DNA of 64,000 nucleotides from Roseibium sp. MMSF_3544 (GCF_030732845.1 NZ_JASHKA010000004.1:186001-250000); one strand, 5' to 3'; positions 26,652 to 35,902 are shown, numbered from the stretch's first letter. The notes: generated from the letters alone by a model not told the origin. Numbers and translations are program-made.

Positions 26652-27060
26652 AGAGTTGGCGGAGAAAGTCTGCTTGGCCTCGAAAACGAGGTTTAAGGCA
26701 TTTGGGCCACCAGTTAGGAGAATATTTCTCCAGGCTTGCAGGCTTGGTTGCGACGTCTGCTTTGCCAATCCAACACTCAGCGCCCGGCCCCATTGCGGAC
26801 AAACGACTAGATCGCAGAGAATTCGCGGTTTGCGCCCTTGTTGGACCTTAGACCAGCGAAAAGTCTGTTTCAGACACCGCAGGTGCAATCACAATGGGTA
26901 AAGGAAACAGAACTACGGCTTTGGTGGTGGCAATCATGCAACCCAAGCCATTTCTTGCCCGCAATGAAACTGCAATGAAACTCCGGAACAGACCGGAACC
27001 TTCCTTGGATTTCTGGAAACAAGTTTGGCTGTTTTCTGCGACTTTTGATATCCCGCCACT
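26652..27060. other. intergenic region before the tRNA fragment
   Basis: Part of a 591-bp gap (26652-27242) between aspA and the adenylate cyclase gene. Short overlapping ORFs on both strands have no RBS or homology visible by eye. No integrase or transposase remnant was recognised. The only structured element is the tRNA 3' fragment at 27061-27107. Confidence 0.5.
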
Positions 27061-27107
27061 CACTGGGGGTGAAGGGGTCGTCGGTTCAAATCCGGCCTGC
27101 CCGACCA
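27061..27107 (+). pseudogene. 3' fragment of a tRNA gene (tRNA-Pro-GGG-like), possible att site
   Basis: The sequence contains an anticodon-loop-like CTGGGGG, a variable region GGGGTC, a T arm GTCGG-TTCAAAT-CCGGC that pairs fully, and a 3' acceptor strand CTGCCCG-A followed by CCA. The expected partner CGGGCAG and a D arm are missing upstream, so only the 3' 47 nt or so of a tRNA are present. The anticodon loop and arms most resemble alphaproteobacterial tRNA-Pro(GGG). Such fragments arise when an element integrates into a tRNA 3' end. The fragment also gives a spurious reverse-strand peptide 'GQAGFEPTTP', typical of tRNA antisense. Confidence 0.65.
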
Positions 27108-27242
27108 ACAAAATCCAGCGGCAAAGAGTGAAAATCTCCTGTTGCTTGCGTGGTTCGACACCCCTTCCCGCTCTTGCAAAGGCCCAGTCAGGCCAATAGC
27201 TTGGACAGCTAGCGCCAATATCAGGCGCGCGTCACGGGGCCG

Positions 27243-29117
27243 ATGAAACCACTTTCAAGATTTTCCATAACTGTCAGTCTGTTCACAGTGACCTTGAGCG
27301 TTGCCCTGGCGCTGGCAGCAACGATCATTACCTATACGCACTATGCCAACCGGGCATCGGCTCTGACGGCCGGCCGCGAACTCATGGAACGGTCTGCCGA
27401 AGTCGTCCGGCTGCAGACCGCGTCCCTGATCGCGCCGATCAATGCCATTGCGCAATATTCGGGCGATTGGCTCGACGTCAATGTCGAACCGAAAGCGAGC
27501 GGGCACCCGGCGCGCAAGCGGCTGATTTCGTTTCTGTCCGCCATGCCGCAGATTGCAAATATCTATATCGGCTACGAAGACGGCAGCTACTACCTGGTGG
27601 GAGCCACGCGCACGTTACCGGAAAGCCGACTGGAAGACTTGGGCGCGCCGGAGGGCACGGTCTTTCGCGAGCAGGTCATCCTCCGGGGAGAACGTGAGCG
27701 TCCGATCCAGATCGACCGGTTTTTGGATGAGAACAGCGTCACACTGCACACAAACTCGAACGAAGACGAGATTTCGTACGATCCTCGCGAGCGGCCCTGG
27801 TACGAGCTGGCCATCGACAGTCCGTTCGTGGAGCGCACGGATGTCTATATGTTCACCGGGTCGAAACGGCCGGGCCTGACCGTGAGCAAAAGGCATGCAA
27901 AGGGTGTCGTCGGCGTCGACATTACCCTGTCGGATCTCAGTTCGTTTCTGGATTCGGAGCCTCAGGCAAAGACCGGCGTGCTGGCGATCATCAGTCATGA
28001 CGGCACGCTGCTCGCCCATTCCTCGCTGAAGGACAGTGCCGAGGGTGATAACCGATATGCGGCCCTTGCCGCGCTGCAGGACCAGGTGCGCAGCCCCGAC
28101 CGGGATGCGATCAAGACCATTGACGTCAGCGGGCATCCCTGGATGACGCACATATCCGCGATCGGACTTGGTGCCGGTGAGCGCGAGAATCTCGCAATCG
28201 CCATGCCGTCTCGCGAAGTGATCGGTGAAATCACCCGTGCTTCGCGCCGAACGATTCTTGTCTCGGCGCTCATTGCGGTGTGCAGCATCCCCCTTGTCTG
28301 GCTCGTCTCGCGCTCCCTGTCGCGCCCCCTCAAGACGCTGGCAAAGGGCACACAGCGCATCCGAGACTTCGATCTCGACAAGCCGTTTGCGCGCTCGTCC
28401 GTCGTCAACGAGGTTTTCCAGCTGGAAACCGCACTGGACCAGATGCGCACGTCCCTTATGACCTTTGGCAGATATGTGCCGAAAGCGCTCGTTCAGCAGA
28501 TGATCAAGCGGCAGGAGCTTCCCGAGCCGGGCGGCGAGAAACGGGATGTCACGATCCTTTTCATGGATATCGAGAACTTCACCGCCATGTCGTCGAAGCT
28601 TCCGCCTGAGGAGGTCATGAACCGGATGTCACGGTATTTCGAAGTCGTGACGCAGACGCTTCTGGAGCACGAGGCAACGATAGACAAATTCATCGGCGAC
28701 GCGGTCATGGCATTCTGGAACGCGCCGAACCTGGTTGAAGACCACCCGGTGAAAGCCTGCCGCGCTGCGCTTGCGGTCATCGAGGCCTGCAAGGCCGAGA
28801 CGGACACCTGGTCGGACGAGGACATTCTCCCGCTCAGGACCCGTATCGGCCTTCACGCCGGCGAGGCCATCGTCGGCAACGTGGGCAGTTCCGACCGGCT
28901 GAACTACACAGCGCTTGGGGATACGGTCAATTTCGCTTCCCGGCTGGAAGGTCTTAACCGGGAAAAGAAAACCAGCATCCTGGTTAGCGCCGAACTCGCC
29001 AAGCGCGTTGAAGGCCGCATTAAGGTCCGTTCGGCGGGCGACGCCCATATCAAGGGGTACGAAGACGCCATAGAAGTCTTCGAACTGAAACCGGAAGACA
29101 ATAGTGCCGAGAGCTAG
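27243..29117 (+). CDS. membrane-bound class III adenylate/guanylate cyclase
   Basis: 624 aa: TM1 (about 10-32), large periplasmic Cache-like sensor (about 35-330), TM2 (about 338-358), HAMP-like segment (about 360-410) and C-terminal class III cyclase domain (about 435-610). The catalytic domain keeps the first metal-binding Asp in 'LFMDIENFTAMSS', 'FIGDAVMAFWNAP' with the second Asp, and 'NYTALGDTVNFASRLE' with the substrate and transition-state region. It likely makes cAMP in response to an extracytoplasmic signal. It stands upstream of the Dnr-like regulator, itself a CRP/FNR-family member, but the 188-bp gap argues against tight coupling. Confidence 0.9.
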   Translation: MKPLSRFSITVSLFTVTLSVALALAATIITYTHYANRASALTAGRELMERSAEVVRLQTASLIAPINAIAQYSGDWLDVNVEPKASGHPARKRLISFLSAMPQIANIYIGYEDGSYYLVGATRTLPESRLEDLGAPEGTVFREQVILRGERERPIQIDRFLDENSVTLHTNSNEDEISYDPRERPWYELAIDSPFVERTDVYMFTGSKRPGLTVSKRHAKGVVGVDITLSDLSSFLDSEPQAKTGVLAIISHDGTLLAHSSLKDSAEGDNRYAALAALQDQVRSPDRDAIKTIDVSGHPWMTHISAIGLGAGERENLAIAMPSREVIGEITRASRRTILVSALIAVCSIPLVWLVSRSLSRPLKTLAKGTQRIRDFDLDKPFARSSVVNEVFQLETALDQMRTSLMTFGRYVPKALVQQMIKRQELPEPGGEKRDVTILFMDIENFTAMSSKLPPEEVMNRMSRYFEVVTQTLLEHEATIDKFIGDAVMAFWNAPNLVEDHPVKACRAALAVIEACKAETDTWSDEDILPLRTRIGLHAGEAIVGNVGSSDRLNYTALGDTVNFASRLEGLNREKKTSILVSAELAKRVEGRIKVRSAGDAHIKGYEDAIEVFELKPEDNSAES

Positions 29118-29202
29118 GCACGGACTCATTTTCCGCCAATCGCACCGCAGTGACACCAACCATTGCATACCATTGGTCGAGGCCTGGAAATTCATGCCCT
29201 GT

Positions 29203-29216
29203 TTGATCAGGAGCAA
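29203..29216 (+). promoter_or_regulatory. FNR-like box upstream of the Dnr-type gene
   Basis: TTGAT-CAGG-AGCAA differs at one position from the FNR consensus TTGAT-N4-ATCAA. It lies about 90 bp before the dnr-like start, a suitable place for oxygen-controlled (FNR/Anr) activation of the NO regulator, as known for Dnr in pseudomonads. Low information content; chance match possible. Confidence 0.35.
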
Positions 29217-29305
29217 ATTGCATTCCCGGCCGGTCTGATATTGTCGAAAATTACAGATTGAGGGAGGGGCAGGCTCGTCGTTGAGCCTGAGAAGGAGTTC
29301 GTAAA

Positions 29306-30010
29306 ATGCCGAACGAACGCCGCAGGAAGATTGCGGAAAACTCGCTGTTGCTGAAAAGTTTTTCGCCGGACATTCAGGACATGATCCTCCGGATGTCGAG
29401 CTGGCGCGAATACGACCGCGGTGAAACCTTATTCCTACAAGGCGAAACTGCACATGCCATTCACATTGTGACAGAGGGCTGGGTCAAACTTTACCGGATC
29501 GCGCCCAATGGCGGCGAAGCCGTGGTGAATGTCTTCGCCAAGGGAGAGAGTTTCGGTGAAGCGGTTGCCTTCCGCGGCCACGCTTATCCGGTGTCGGCAG
29601 AGGCGGTGTCCGCCTGTGAAGTCATGCGCATTCCAAGCTCGGCGCTGTTGGAGGCCATGCGCAAGGATCCGGAGATTGCAGTTTCGGTGCTCGCATCGAC
29701 CTTTGCGCACCTGCACTCCCTTGTCTCGCAGCTTGAACAACTCAAGGCGCAGACCGGCCCTCAACGTGTCGCGGAGTTCTTGTTGGAACTGTGTGATTGC
29801 AATGACGGTGGCTGTGTCGTGACGCTGCCCTATGACAAATTCCTGATCGCCGGGCGGCTTGGGATGAAACCTGAAAGCCTGTCGCGTTCCTTTTCGAAAC
29901 TGAAGACCGTCGGGGTGCACATCAACCGTAACCACGCGGAGATCGACAACATAGAAAGACTGCGCGAATTCTCCGAGACCGACCCAGTCGAGGCCTGGCA
30001 CAAAGGTTGA
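29306..30010 (+). CDS. CRP/FNR family NO-responsive regulator (Dnr/NnrR type)
   Basis: 234 aa: cAMP-binding-like beta-roll sensor (about 20-125), dimer helix (about 130-160) and winged HTH (about 165-225, 'GRLGMKPESLSRSFSKLK'). It lacks the N-terminal Cys cluster of FNR, as expected for Dnr/DNR-type heme-dependent NO sensors. AAGGAG lies upstream of ATG 29306. It sits at the end of the nor operon (convergent), with five TTRAC-N4-RTCAA boxes in front of norC, nirS, nirE, nosR and nnrS, making it the probable master activator of this locus. Could be named dnrD or nnrR. Confidence 0.88.
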   Translation: MPNERRRKIAENSLLLKSFSPDIQDMILRMSSWREYDRGETLFLQGETAHAIHIVTEGWVKLYRIAPNGGEAVVNVFAKGESFGEAVAFRGHAYPVSAEAVSACEVMRIPSSALLEAMRKDPEIAVSVLASTFAHLHSLVSQLEQLKAQTGPQRVAEFLLELCDCNDGGCVVTLPYDKFLIAGRLGMKPESLSRSFSKLKTVGVHINRNHAEIDNIERLREFSETDPVEAWHKG

Positions 30011-30057
30011 TCTGACGGGTCTGGATCAAAAGTGCTTTGCTGCCCTCGCCGCTTCAG

Positions 30058-30330
30058 TCAGGCCCCTATTTCCGGGATCAAAAAAAGCCCAAGGAGCAGC
30101 AAACAGAACAGCCCAAGCGCCCAGTTGAAGCCGGACAGCCAGGCAGGCGCTTGCCAGAGCCCGAGATAACGGGCGAGCACAACCCGGGCCTTCATCCAGG
30201 CGAAGATCAAGACCAGCGCCCCGGTTATGGCCACGCCCAGTGTCTCGGTTGCGCCCGTGGCGATCACGACGGAAACCCCACTCAACAAAAGCAGGCTGAT
30301 CCAGGCGCGTGTGGTTTTGTCGGCACTCAT
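30058..30330 (-). CDS. norF: NorF-like small membrane protein
   Basis: 90 aa with three membrane segments (about 10-26, 30-50, 65-86); resembles cytochrome c oxidase subunit IV-like proteins that follow norE in nor operons. The motif 'ARVVLARYLGLWQAP' with Lys/Arg before the third helix is typical. NorF influences NO reductase activity but is not a catalytic subunit. Starts 7 bases after norE; last gene of norCBQDEF. Confidence 0.78.
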   Translation of the reverse strand: MSADKTTRAWISLLLLSGVSVVIATGATETLGVAITGALVLIFAWMKARVVLARYLGLWQAPAWLSGFNWALGLFCLLLLGLFLIPEIGA

Positions 30331-30337
30331 GTCCGCC

Positions 30338-30904
30338 TCACGCCAGCAGGTAGATCACCGGAAACAAAAGCACCCAGACGAGGTCGACCATATGCCAAAA
30401 GGCGGTCCCGACTTCGACATTGCGCAGCGCAGGTTTCCAGAAAATCAAGGCCAGGATCACAATGCCTGCAACAACATGCAGCGCGTGAAAACCTGTCAGC
30501 AGATAGTAGAAGGTAAAGAACGGGTGGGTTTCTGTGGAAATACCCTGGCCGGCAACATCTGCATATTCATACGTTTTGATGGCCAGGAAGACAGCTCCGA
30601 GAGACGCTGCAAAGACAAGGTTCCACCTGACCGTTGACTGCTTGCCGCGATCAACCAGATCAAGTGCACGCGCAGCGAAGAAACCGCTGGTGATCAGAAC
30701 AATCGTGTTGACGCCGGCTAGAGTGGGATGAAGCGCGCTTTTGGCAGCAGAAAACCCGTCCGGATCCGTGATCCTGACGCCCAGAAACGCAGCCAGCCCC
30801 GCGCCGAAGACCAGAAGCTCGCTCGCGATCAGGACCCACATCATCAGATCGCCCGGCAAGTCGTCGAGCGTACTCTTGTGCGGTGTTTCTGCGCGGTTAT
30901 TCAT
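30338..30904 (-). CDS. norE: NorE, cytochrome c oxidase subunit III-like protein
   Basis: 188-aa heme-copper oxidase subunit III family protein with five membrane segments; 'DLPGDLMMWVLIASELLVFG' and 'GFHALHVVAGIVILALI' are family landmarks. It assists NO reductase function. ATG 30904 gives the normal length; a longer frame reaching 31012 would translate through the inverted repeat at 30911-31007. The likely RBS GGAG is supplied by the arm of that repeat. Confidence 0.88.
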   Translation of the reverse strand: MNNRAETPHKSTLDDLPGDLMMWVLIASELLVFGAGLAAFLGVRITDPDGFSAAKSALHPTLAGVNTIVLITSGFFAARALDLVDRGKQSTVRWNLVFAASLGAVFLAIKTYEYADVAGQGISTETHPFFTFYYLLTGFHALHVVAGIVILALIFWKPALRNVEVGTAFWHMVDLVWVLLFPVIYLLA

Positions 30905-30910
30905 CGGGTT

Positions 30911-31007
30911 ACCACTCCCATGGGGAGAGGGCCAGGGCGAAGGAACAAACCTGAGGCGTCTGCCCCCCACCCGTCCTTTCAGGCCGACCTCTCCCAATGG
31001 GAGTGGT
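30911..31007. repeat. 97-bp inverted-repeat (MITE-like) element in the nor operon
   Basis: The 20-nt arm at 30911-30930 (starting ACCACTCCCATGG) is the reverse complement of 30988-31007 with a single mismatch; 57 bp lie between. It is inserted between norD and norE. The element has no coding capacity, and its transcript would form a long hairpin. The norE-proximal arm supplies a GGAG sequence 10 bases before the norE ATG. Similar CTCTCCC-ATGGGAG palindromes are common dispersed repeats in alphaproteobacterial genomes. Confidence 0.8.
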
Positions 31008-31038
31008 GACAAAAGATGAGGTCAGCATCCGTTCCTGC

Positions 31039-32976
31039 CTACGCCCCGACAAGCTGGCGATAAATCTGGGGCAGCGCCTGGGTCAGCTTGTCCGGGTGCG
31101 GGATCAGGGCAAAGCCCCCCTGCCCGAACAGCCGCGGAAACCAAGATTTCGCCGACTTGTCGATGGTGACGCCGAAAACTGCCTGGCCGCAGCGTCTGGC
31201 TTCCCTTACAGCCATGCGCGTGTCCTCGATGCCGTGCCGGCCTTCATAGTGGTCGAGGTCATTCGGTTTGCCATCAGTGATCACAAGCAACAGCTTGCGC
31301 TTGCGGGACTGGGTCTCGAGCTCTTTGGACGCGTGGCGCATCGCGGCGCCAAGACGCGTGTAAAATCCCGGTTTCAAGCCGCTGATGCGATGCTCAACGG
31401 TCAGCGACATCGGTTCATCGAACCGCTTGCAGTTTTGCACATAGACCCGGTGTCGCTTCAGTGAGGAAAAGGCTGAAATGGCAAAATCATCACCGCAGGC
31501 ATTGAGACCCCAGGCAAGCGCCGTGAGCGCCTCGCGTTCGATGTCGATGACGGCTCGCCCCGTCACTGCACTCTCCGTTGAGCGGGACACATCCAGGAGA
31601 ATAGAGACGGCAAGATCCCGCGCCTCGGGCCGGGTCTGCAACCAGATCCGGTCGTTGCCGGCACCGCTGGCAATCCGCTCCACCTGAGCACGAACCGCCG
31701 CATCCATATCGAGACCGTCGCCTTCCAGGTGACCGCGGGTGGTAACCCTTCCGGGCCGCAGTGCCTCGAATTGACGCTTTACGGCCCTGATCCGGCGCGC
31801 GGCGCGCGGATCCTGCGCTACGATATCCTGGTCCGGATCGGCATCTGCAACACTGGTGAGGACGCAGACATGGTCCGGAAGATACTTTCCGGTGCGTGTG
31901 TCCCACTCCGGATAAAGGATCTTGCCGGACAGCCTTTCCCTGTCGACATCTTCGGGGGCCAGATCCAAATGCAGCTTCAGGCGCGTTGCAGGAGCCTTGG
32001 AAATCTGTCCCAAGCCGATTTCTTCCTGATCCTCGGCAGCCTTCTTTGCATTGTCGTTGTCGTCATCATCGACCCGGCGGTTGAGGTTCAAAAACTCTGT
32101 CCAGCTCAGGATCGCTTCGAACTTGTGCAGGATCAGGCTGTCCTTGCGTTCGGCCTGATCGGCCTTGCGCCGTCTTGCGCGCACCGTTTTACCGGTCGCC
32201 TCTTCCGGGGTTCCCTCTGTATCGCGGTTTTCCACCGCATCTCCTGTCGAAAAGACAACGTCGCGCAGGCGCGGCCAAATCGGAACAGGACGGAAAGGGA
32301 GATAATTTCTGGGCGCTGCGAAAGCCGACAGGTCTCCAGCTTCGAGCGCTCCCTTTAGCTCCTCGATGTCAGCTGAAAGCGGCGACGGATCGCCGAGCAG
32401 GTGGCGGACGAGTTTTTCAACACGCGCTTCCATTGGCGTCAGAGACGCATCCGCGCGCAGCGCGAGCGCACCGTGACGCAATTCGGAATAGAGCGGACGA
32501 AGCCCGGGCGCTGCCTCCAAAGTATCGCGAACGGTTTTTCCAACCAGTTGCAAGGCCCTCAAATCCGCCCGCAGCTTGTCGTCTTCCAGCTCATGCTCCG
32601 GCGCGTTCGCTGCCATTGCTGTCAACCAGACATAAAGCGCGGCATTCGCTTCCCGGAATGGAAAGACCGCCAAAGTCTCGGGCAAGCGAAGCGTCTCTCC
32701 GTCGAAGCTTGCCTGGGGCACACTTTCTGCCTCCGTGCCGAGCCGCCTCAGAAAACCGAGGCGGTGGCGCGAGACTTCTTCGGAGACCGGGCGAACGTCA
32801 ACACTGTGGCTCCCGCCCAGTCCCCGGAAAAGCACAGCAAGCCGCCCGCCAACCTCTGCGAGGTCGACCGCGGCTCCATGATGCACCTCAGGTGCATCCA
32901 GGCGGCTTGCAAATGCGTGCCACAGTTTCCCGACCGTTTCTTCGGGTTCCCATGGCTCGAAGTCGATCCTGCCCAT
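31039..32976 (-). CDS. norD: NorD, VWA-domain NO reductase activation protein
   Basis: 645-aa cytoplasmic protein with a C-terminal von Willebrand A domain (about 440-640). The MIDAS motif is visible as 'ILLDVSRSTES' (DxSxS), with 'VITDGKPNDLDHY' further on. NorD works with the AAA+ ATPase NorQ to insert non-heme iron in NorB. ATG 32976 lies 10 bases after the norQ stop; an in-frame start 11 codons upstream would overlap norQ. Acidic linker 'DDDDNDNAKK' at about 305-315. Confidence 0.93.
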   Translation of the reverse strand: MGRIDFEPWEPEETVGKLWHAFASRLDAPEVHHGAAVDLAEVGGRLAVLFRGLGGSHSVDVRPVSEEVSRHRLGFLRRLGTEAESVPQASFDGETLRLPETLAVFPFREANAALYVWLTAMAANAPEHELEDDKLRADLRALQLVGKTVRDTLEAAPGLRPLYSELRHGALALRADASLTPMEARVEKLVRHLLGDPSPLSADIEELKGALEAGDLSAFAAPRNYLPFRPVPIWPRLRDVVFSTGDAVENRDTEGTPEEATGKTVRARRRKADQAERKDSLILHKFEAILSWTEFLNLNRRVDDDDNDNAKKAAEDQEEIGLGQISKAPATRLKLHLDLAPEDVDRERLSGKILYPEWDTRTGKYLPDHVCVLTSVADADPDQDIVAQDPRAARRIRAVKRQFEALRPGRVTTRGHLEGDGLDMDAAVRAQVERIASGAGNDRIWLQTRPEARDLAVSILLDVSRSTESAVTGRAVIDIEREALTALAWGLNACGDDFAISAFSSLKRHRVYVQNCKRFDEPMSLTVEHRISGLKPGFYTRLGAAMRHASKELETQSRKRKLLLVITDGKPNDLDHYEGRHGIEDTRMAVREARRCGQAVFGVTIDKSAKSWFPRLFGQGGFALIPHPDKLTQALPQIYRQLVGA

Positions 32977-32986
32977 CGGTCTGGCC

Positions 32987-33796
32987 TCACCCAAACACGG
33001 CCGTGACAAGATCTAGGAGCCCGCGTTTCACGTCTTCATCGTCCGTCAGCGGTTCGATCATCGCCGCAAGAACGGCGCGGTCCACCGGCATGCCCTGAGC
33101 GATCAGGGTGGCTGCATAAACAACCAGGCGGGTGGAAACCCCCTCTTCCAGGTCCTGTCCCTTGAGGGCTCTGAGTTTTCCGGCCAGCCGGACGAGCGCG
33201 AGGACCCTGTCCCTGTCCAGACCGCTTTCTTCCGCAACAACCTCGGTTTCGAGATCAACCGGAGGAAAATCAAATTCAAGCGAAATGAAGCGTTGCCGTG
33301 TCGAAGGTTTCAGCGTTTTCAGGATGTTCTGGTAACCTGGGTTGTAGGAAGCGACCAGCATAAAGCCCCGCGCCGCCGCCAGTTCTTCGCTGGTCCGGTC
33401 GATCGGGAGCGTCCTGCGGTCATCCGTCAGCGGATGCAGAACAACCGTGACATCCTTGCGTGCCTCAACGACTTCGTCGAGATAACAGATGGCCCCTTCG
33501 CGGACCGCCCGCGTGAGCGGCCCGTCAACCCAGACCGTTTCACCGCCTTTGAGCAGATAGCGACCAATCAGGTCGGCTGCGGACAGGTCGTCGTGGCAAG
33601 CAACGGTGTAGAGTTTCCGGCCAAGCTTGGCGGCCATATGGGCAACGAAGCGGGTCTTTCCGCATCCCGTCGGCCCCTTGAGAAGCACCGGCAAGCCGTT
33701 TTTGTAAGCTGCCTCGAACACCGCGCATTCATCGCCCTGAGGCAGGTAGAAAGGGGCGGAGGCCGCCCCCTTTGCCAATGAGATGGAACCTTCCAT
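32987..33796 (-). CDS. norQ: NorQ, MoxR-type AAA+ ATPase
   Basis: 269 aa, CbbQ/NirQ/NorQ family. Walker A '[10 protein letters not shown]' and Walker B '[11 protein letters not shown]' are intact, with sensor region 'VASYNPGY' and C-terminal CbbQ-type domain. ATP-driven partner of NorD in NorB maturation. ATG 33796 is preferred (GGAG 8 bases upstream); an ATG two codons earlier overlaps the norB stop (TAATG). Confidence 0.95.
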   Translation of the reverse strand: MEGSISLAKGAASAPFYLPQGDECAVFEAAYKNGLPVLLKGPTGCGKTRFVAHMAAKLGRKLYTVACHDDLSAADLIGRYLLKGGETVWVDGPLTRAVREGAICYLDEVVEARKDVTVVLHPLTDDRRTLPIDRTSEELAAARGFMLVASYNPGYQNILKTLKPSTRQRFISLEFDFPPVDLETEVVAEESGLDRDRVLALVRLAGKLRALKGQDLEEGVSTRLVVYAATLIAQGMPVDRAVLAAMIEPLTDDEDVKRGLLDLVTAVFG

Positions 33797-33801
33797 GATC
33801 A

Positions 33802-35172
33802 TTACTCCGCAGGCATGTTGGCGGCTTCACCGGGTTCGATCACTTCGCGCCTGGGCACTGCAATCGCATAGATGAAGAGCAGCGCACCGACCACGAAGAA
33901 GGCACCGGACCCGAAGCGCATCCAGTAGAACAGGGCGATCTGGTCCTGCACGTCCATGAAGTACTCGCCGTTGACCCGTTGCAGGTGGGTCTGAATGGTT
34001 CCGGCGAAGGTCAGGACGAAGGTCATGAACGCCATGCCGCTGGACATGAGCCAGAACGAGGCCATGTTGAGCACCTGATTGTAGGGCTCCCGGTTGCGCA
34101 GGATCGGCATGGCGTAGGTGATGATCGCCAGGTTCAGCGAAACGTAGGCACCGAAGAAGGCCAGGTGACCGTGTGCCGCCGTGATCTGCGTTCCGTGCGT
34201 GTAGTAGTTGACCCCATGCAGCGTGTGCAGGAAGCCCCAGACACCGGCACCGAAGAAGGCGAGCGTTGCACAGCCGAGCGACCACAGCAGGGCGGCCTTG
34301 TTCGGATGGTCACGCCGGCCCTTCCAGACCATGACGAATGCGAACGCCATCATTGCGAAGAACGGAATGACTTCCAGCGAGGAGAAGATCGAGCCGATCC
34401 ATTGCCAGTAACCGGGTGTACCGATCCAGTAATAGTGGTGACCAGTCCCCAGGATACCGGAGAAGAGCGCGGCCGCCACGATGACGTAGAGCCACTTCTC
34501 AACCACTTCCCGGTCGACGCCCGTCAGCTTCAGCATCAGGTAGGCCAGGATCGAGGCCATGATCAGTTCCCAGACACCTTCAACCCAAAGGTGGACGATG
34601 TACCACCAGTATTGCTTATCGAGAGACAGGTTGCTCGGATTGTAGAAGCTGAACAGGAACAGAAGTGCCAGGCCCCATAGCCCGAGAAGCAGGATGTTCG
34701 TGATCGCGGTTTTCTTGCCCTTCAGCACCGTCATGGTGACGTTGTAAAGGAACATCAGTGCGGCGACGACGATACCCAGCTTGACCCATTTGGGCTGTTC
34801 GATGAACTCGCGCCCTTCCTTGCCGAGCAGGAAGTTGCCTTCAAACAGGTTGAAGACATAGGTGACGACCACACCGAGCGTGCCGAGCACGAGGATCGCA
34901 AGCTGCAGATAAGCCAGCTTGGTCGAGTGCAGTTCGCGTTCGGCTTCCTCCGGAATGAGAAAATAGGCAGCGCCGAAGAAGCCGAGCAGAAGCCAGACGA
35001 TCAGGCTGTTTGTGTGCAACATCCGGACGATGTTGAACGGCAGAAGTTCAGACAGAAAGTTCGGCTGAACATAGATCCAGCCAGCCAGCAATCCACCGAG
35101 GACCTGGACGGCAAAGAGAGCCAGGGCGACGGCGAAATACGCCAGGGCGACCTTTTGTGATTCGTATTTCAT
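33802..35172 (-). CDS. norB: nitric oxide reductase cytochrome b subunit
   Basis: 456 aa, catalytic subunit of cNOR, reducing 2 NO to N2O at a heme b3/FeB centre in the inner membrane. Twelve membrane segments are expected. Conserved residues seen: '[13 protein letters not shown]' (heme b His), '[11 protein letters not shown]' (conserved Glu and His), '[15 protein letters not shown]' (FeB His pair) and '[13 protein letters not shown]' (heme His). AAGAGG RBS; 23 bases after norC. Short cNorB type without the quinol-oxidising extension, matching the presence of norC. Confidence 0.98.
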   Translation of the reverse strand: MKYESQKVALAYFAVALALFAVQVLGGLLAGWIYVQPNFLSELLPFNIVRMLHTNSLIVWLLLGFFGAAYFLIPEEAERELHSTKLAYLQLAILVLGTLGVVVTYVFNLFEGNFLLGKEGREFIEQPKWVKLGIVVAALMFLYNVTMTVLKGKKTAITNILLLGLWGLALLFLFSFYNPSNLSLDKQYWWYIVHLWVEGVWELIMASILAYLMLKLTGVDREVVEKWLYVIVAAALFSGILGTGHHYYWIGTPGYWQWIGSIFSSLEVIPFFAMMAFAFVMVWKGRRDHPNKAALLWSLGCATLAFFGAGVWGFLHTLHGVNYYTHGTQITAAHGHLAFFGAYVSLNLAIITYAMPILRNREPYNQVLNMASFWLMSSGMAFMTFVLTFAGTIQTHLQRVNGEYFMDVQDQIALFYWMRFGSGAFFVVGALLFIYAIAVPRREVIEPGEAANMPAE

Positions 35173-35195
35173 CTCTTGTTCCTCTTGCTTTCGGA

Positions 35196-35648
35196 TCAGC
35201 CGGCTTCGTTCGGCGGCCAGTCCTGGGCGTCGATCTTGTCGGTCCAGATCAGGAAGTTCGCGAGGTCGCGGATTTCCTCGTCCGTCAGGTCGAAATTAGG
35301 CATCTGCCTGCGGCCCTCGATGCCGGTTGGCATGGACTCCATCCACCCCTTCAGCGTTTCGAAAGCAGCATCCGGATCTTCCAGGACACCCCAACGCGTC
35401 ATTACGTTGCCGACCTCCGGCGCGTAATAAGCGCCCTCGCCCAAAATGGTGTGGCAGTTGATGCAGGCGTGGTCTTCCCAGACGCGCTTGCCGGCAGCCA
35501 CACTTTCGGTAATGCCGGCGTGGTCGGTCGACGTCCCGGTGATGTAGAAGTGACTGTGGACCGAAAGCCCCAGGAAGATGATGATGAAGAACAGTGACCC
35601 GCCATAGAATATGTTTCGGGCCATGCTTTTGGTCATGACTTCGCGCAT
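35196..35648 (-). CDS. norC: nitric oxide reductase cytochrome c subunit
   Basis: 150-aa membrane-anchored monoheme cytochrome c, electron entry subunit of cNOR. TM anchor at about 13-32, heme motif C62-I-N-C65-H66, 'TILGEGAYYAPE' and axial Met in 'RQMPNFDLTDEE'. AAAGGAG 7 bases upstream of ATG 35648. First gene of the nor operon, preceded by an NNR/FNR-type box 64-77 bp upstream. Confidence 0.97.
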   Translation of the reverse strand: MREVMTKSMARNIFYGGSLFFIIIFLGLSVHSHFYITGTSTDHAGITESVAAGKRVWEDHACINCHTILGEGAYYAPEVGNVMTRWGVLEDPDAAFETLKGWMESMPTGIEGRRQMPNFDLTDEEIRDLANFLIWTDKIDAQDWPPNEAG

Positions 35649-35711
35649 CGCGCGCTCCTTTCCCCCGAGTTGATCGTAGCCTTGAGGGTGACAGCGCGAA
35701 CGCTTGTTTCC

Positions 35712-35725
35712 TTAACCAAAGTCAA
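35712..35725 (-). promoter_or_regulatory. NNR/DNR box for the nor operon
   Basis: TTAAC-CAAA-GTCAA; read towards norC it is TTGAC-TTTG-GTTAA. Centred about 70 bp upstream of the norC ATG. It matches the TTGAC-N4-GTCAA pattern recognised by Dnr/NNR regulators with one deviation. Confidence 0.75.
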
Positions 35726-35888
35726 GCCGCTCTGAACGTGGCAAGGTTCCCGCGCCGTTCGATGCGACAAAGCGGTCCAGAAAAAGTTTAAAATTCTAAA
35801 TACTCATTTAATTACAGATACATACGAATCCTCTCAGTCGATTGACTGCATCGATTGCCTTCACAAGACCGCGTCGGGCGGGACCGTC

Positions 35889-35902
35889 TTAACGAAAGTC
35901 AA
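35889..35902 (+). promoter_or_regulatory. NNR/DNR box for nirS
   Basis: TTAAC-GAAA-GTCAA, almost identical to the norC box (one spacer base differs). Centred about 68 bp before the nirS ATG; a class II position would put the transcription start near 35937. With the norC box it occupies the 315-bp divergent nor/nir promoter region (35649-35963), which is AT-rich in its middle and otherwise empty. Confidence 0.78.

Noticed and set aside
26848..27111. 87-codon minus-strand frame with 'GQAGFEPTTPSPP'
   Set aside because: This is the well-known spurious translation of a tRNA 3' end on the reverse strand; no RBS and no independent support.
31039..33098. Long plus-strand frames opposite norD and norQ
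   Set aside because: Antisense shadows of GC-rich genes; the minus-strand products are clear NorD and NorQ.
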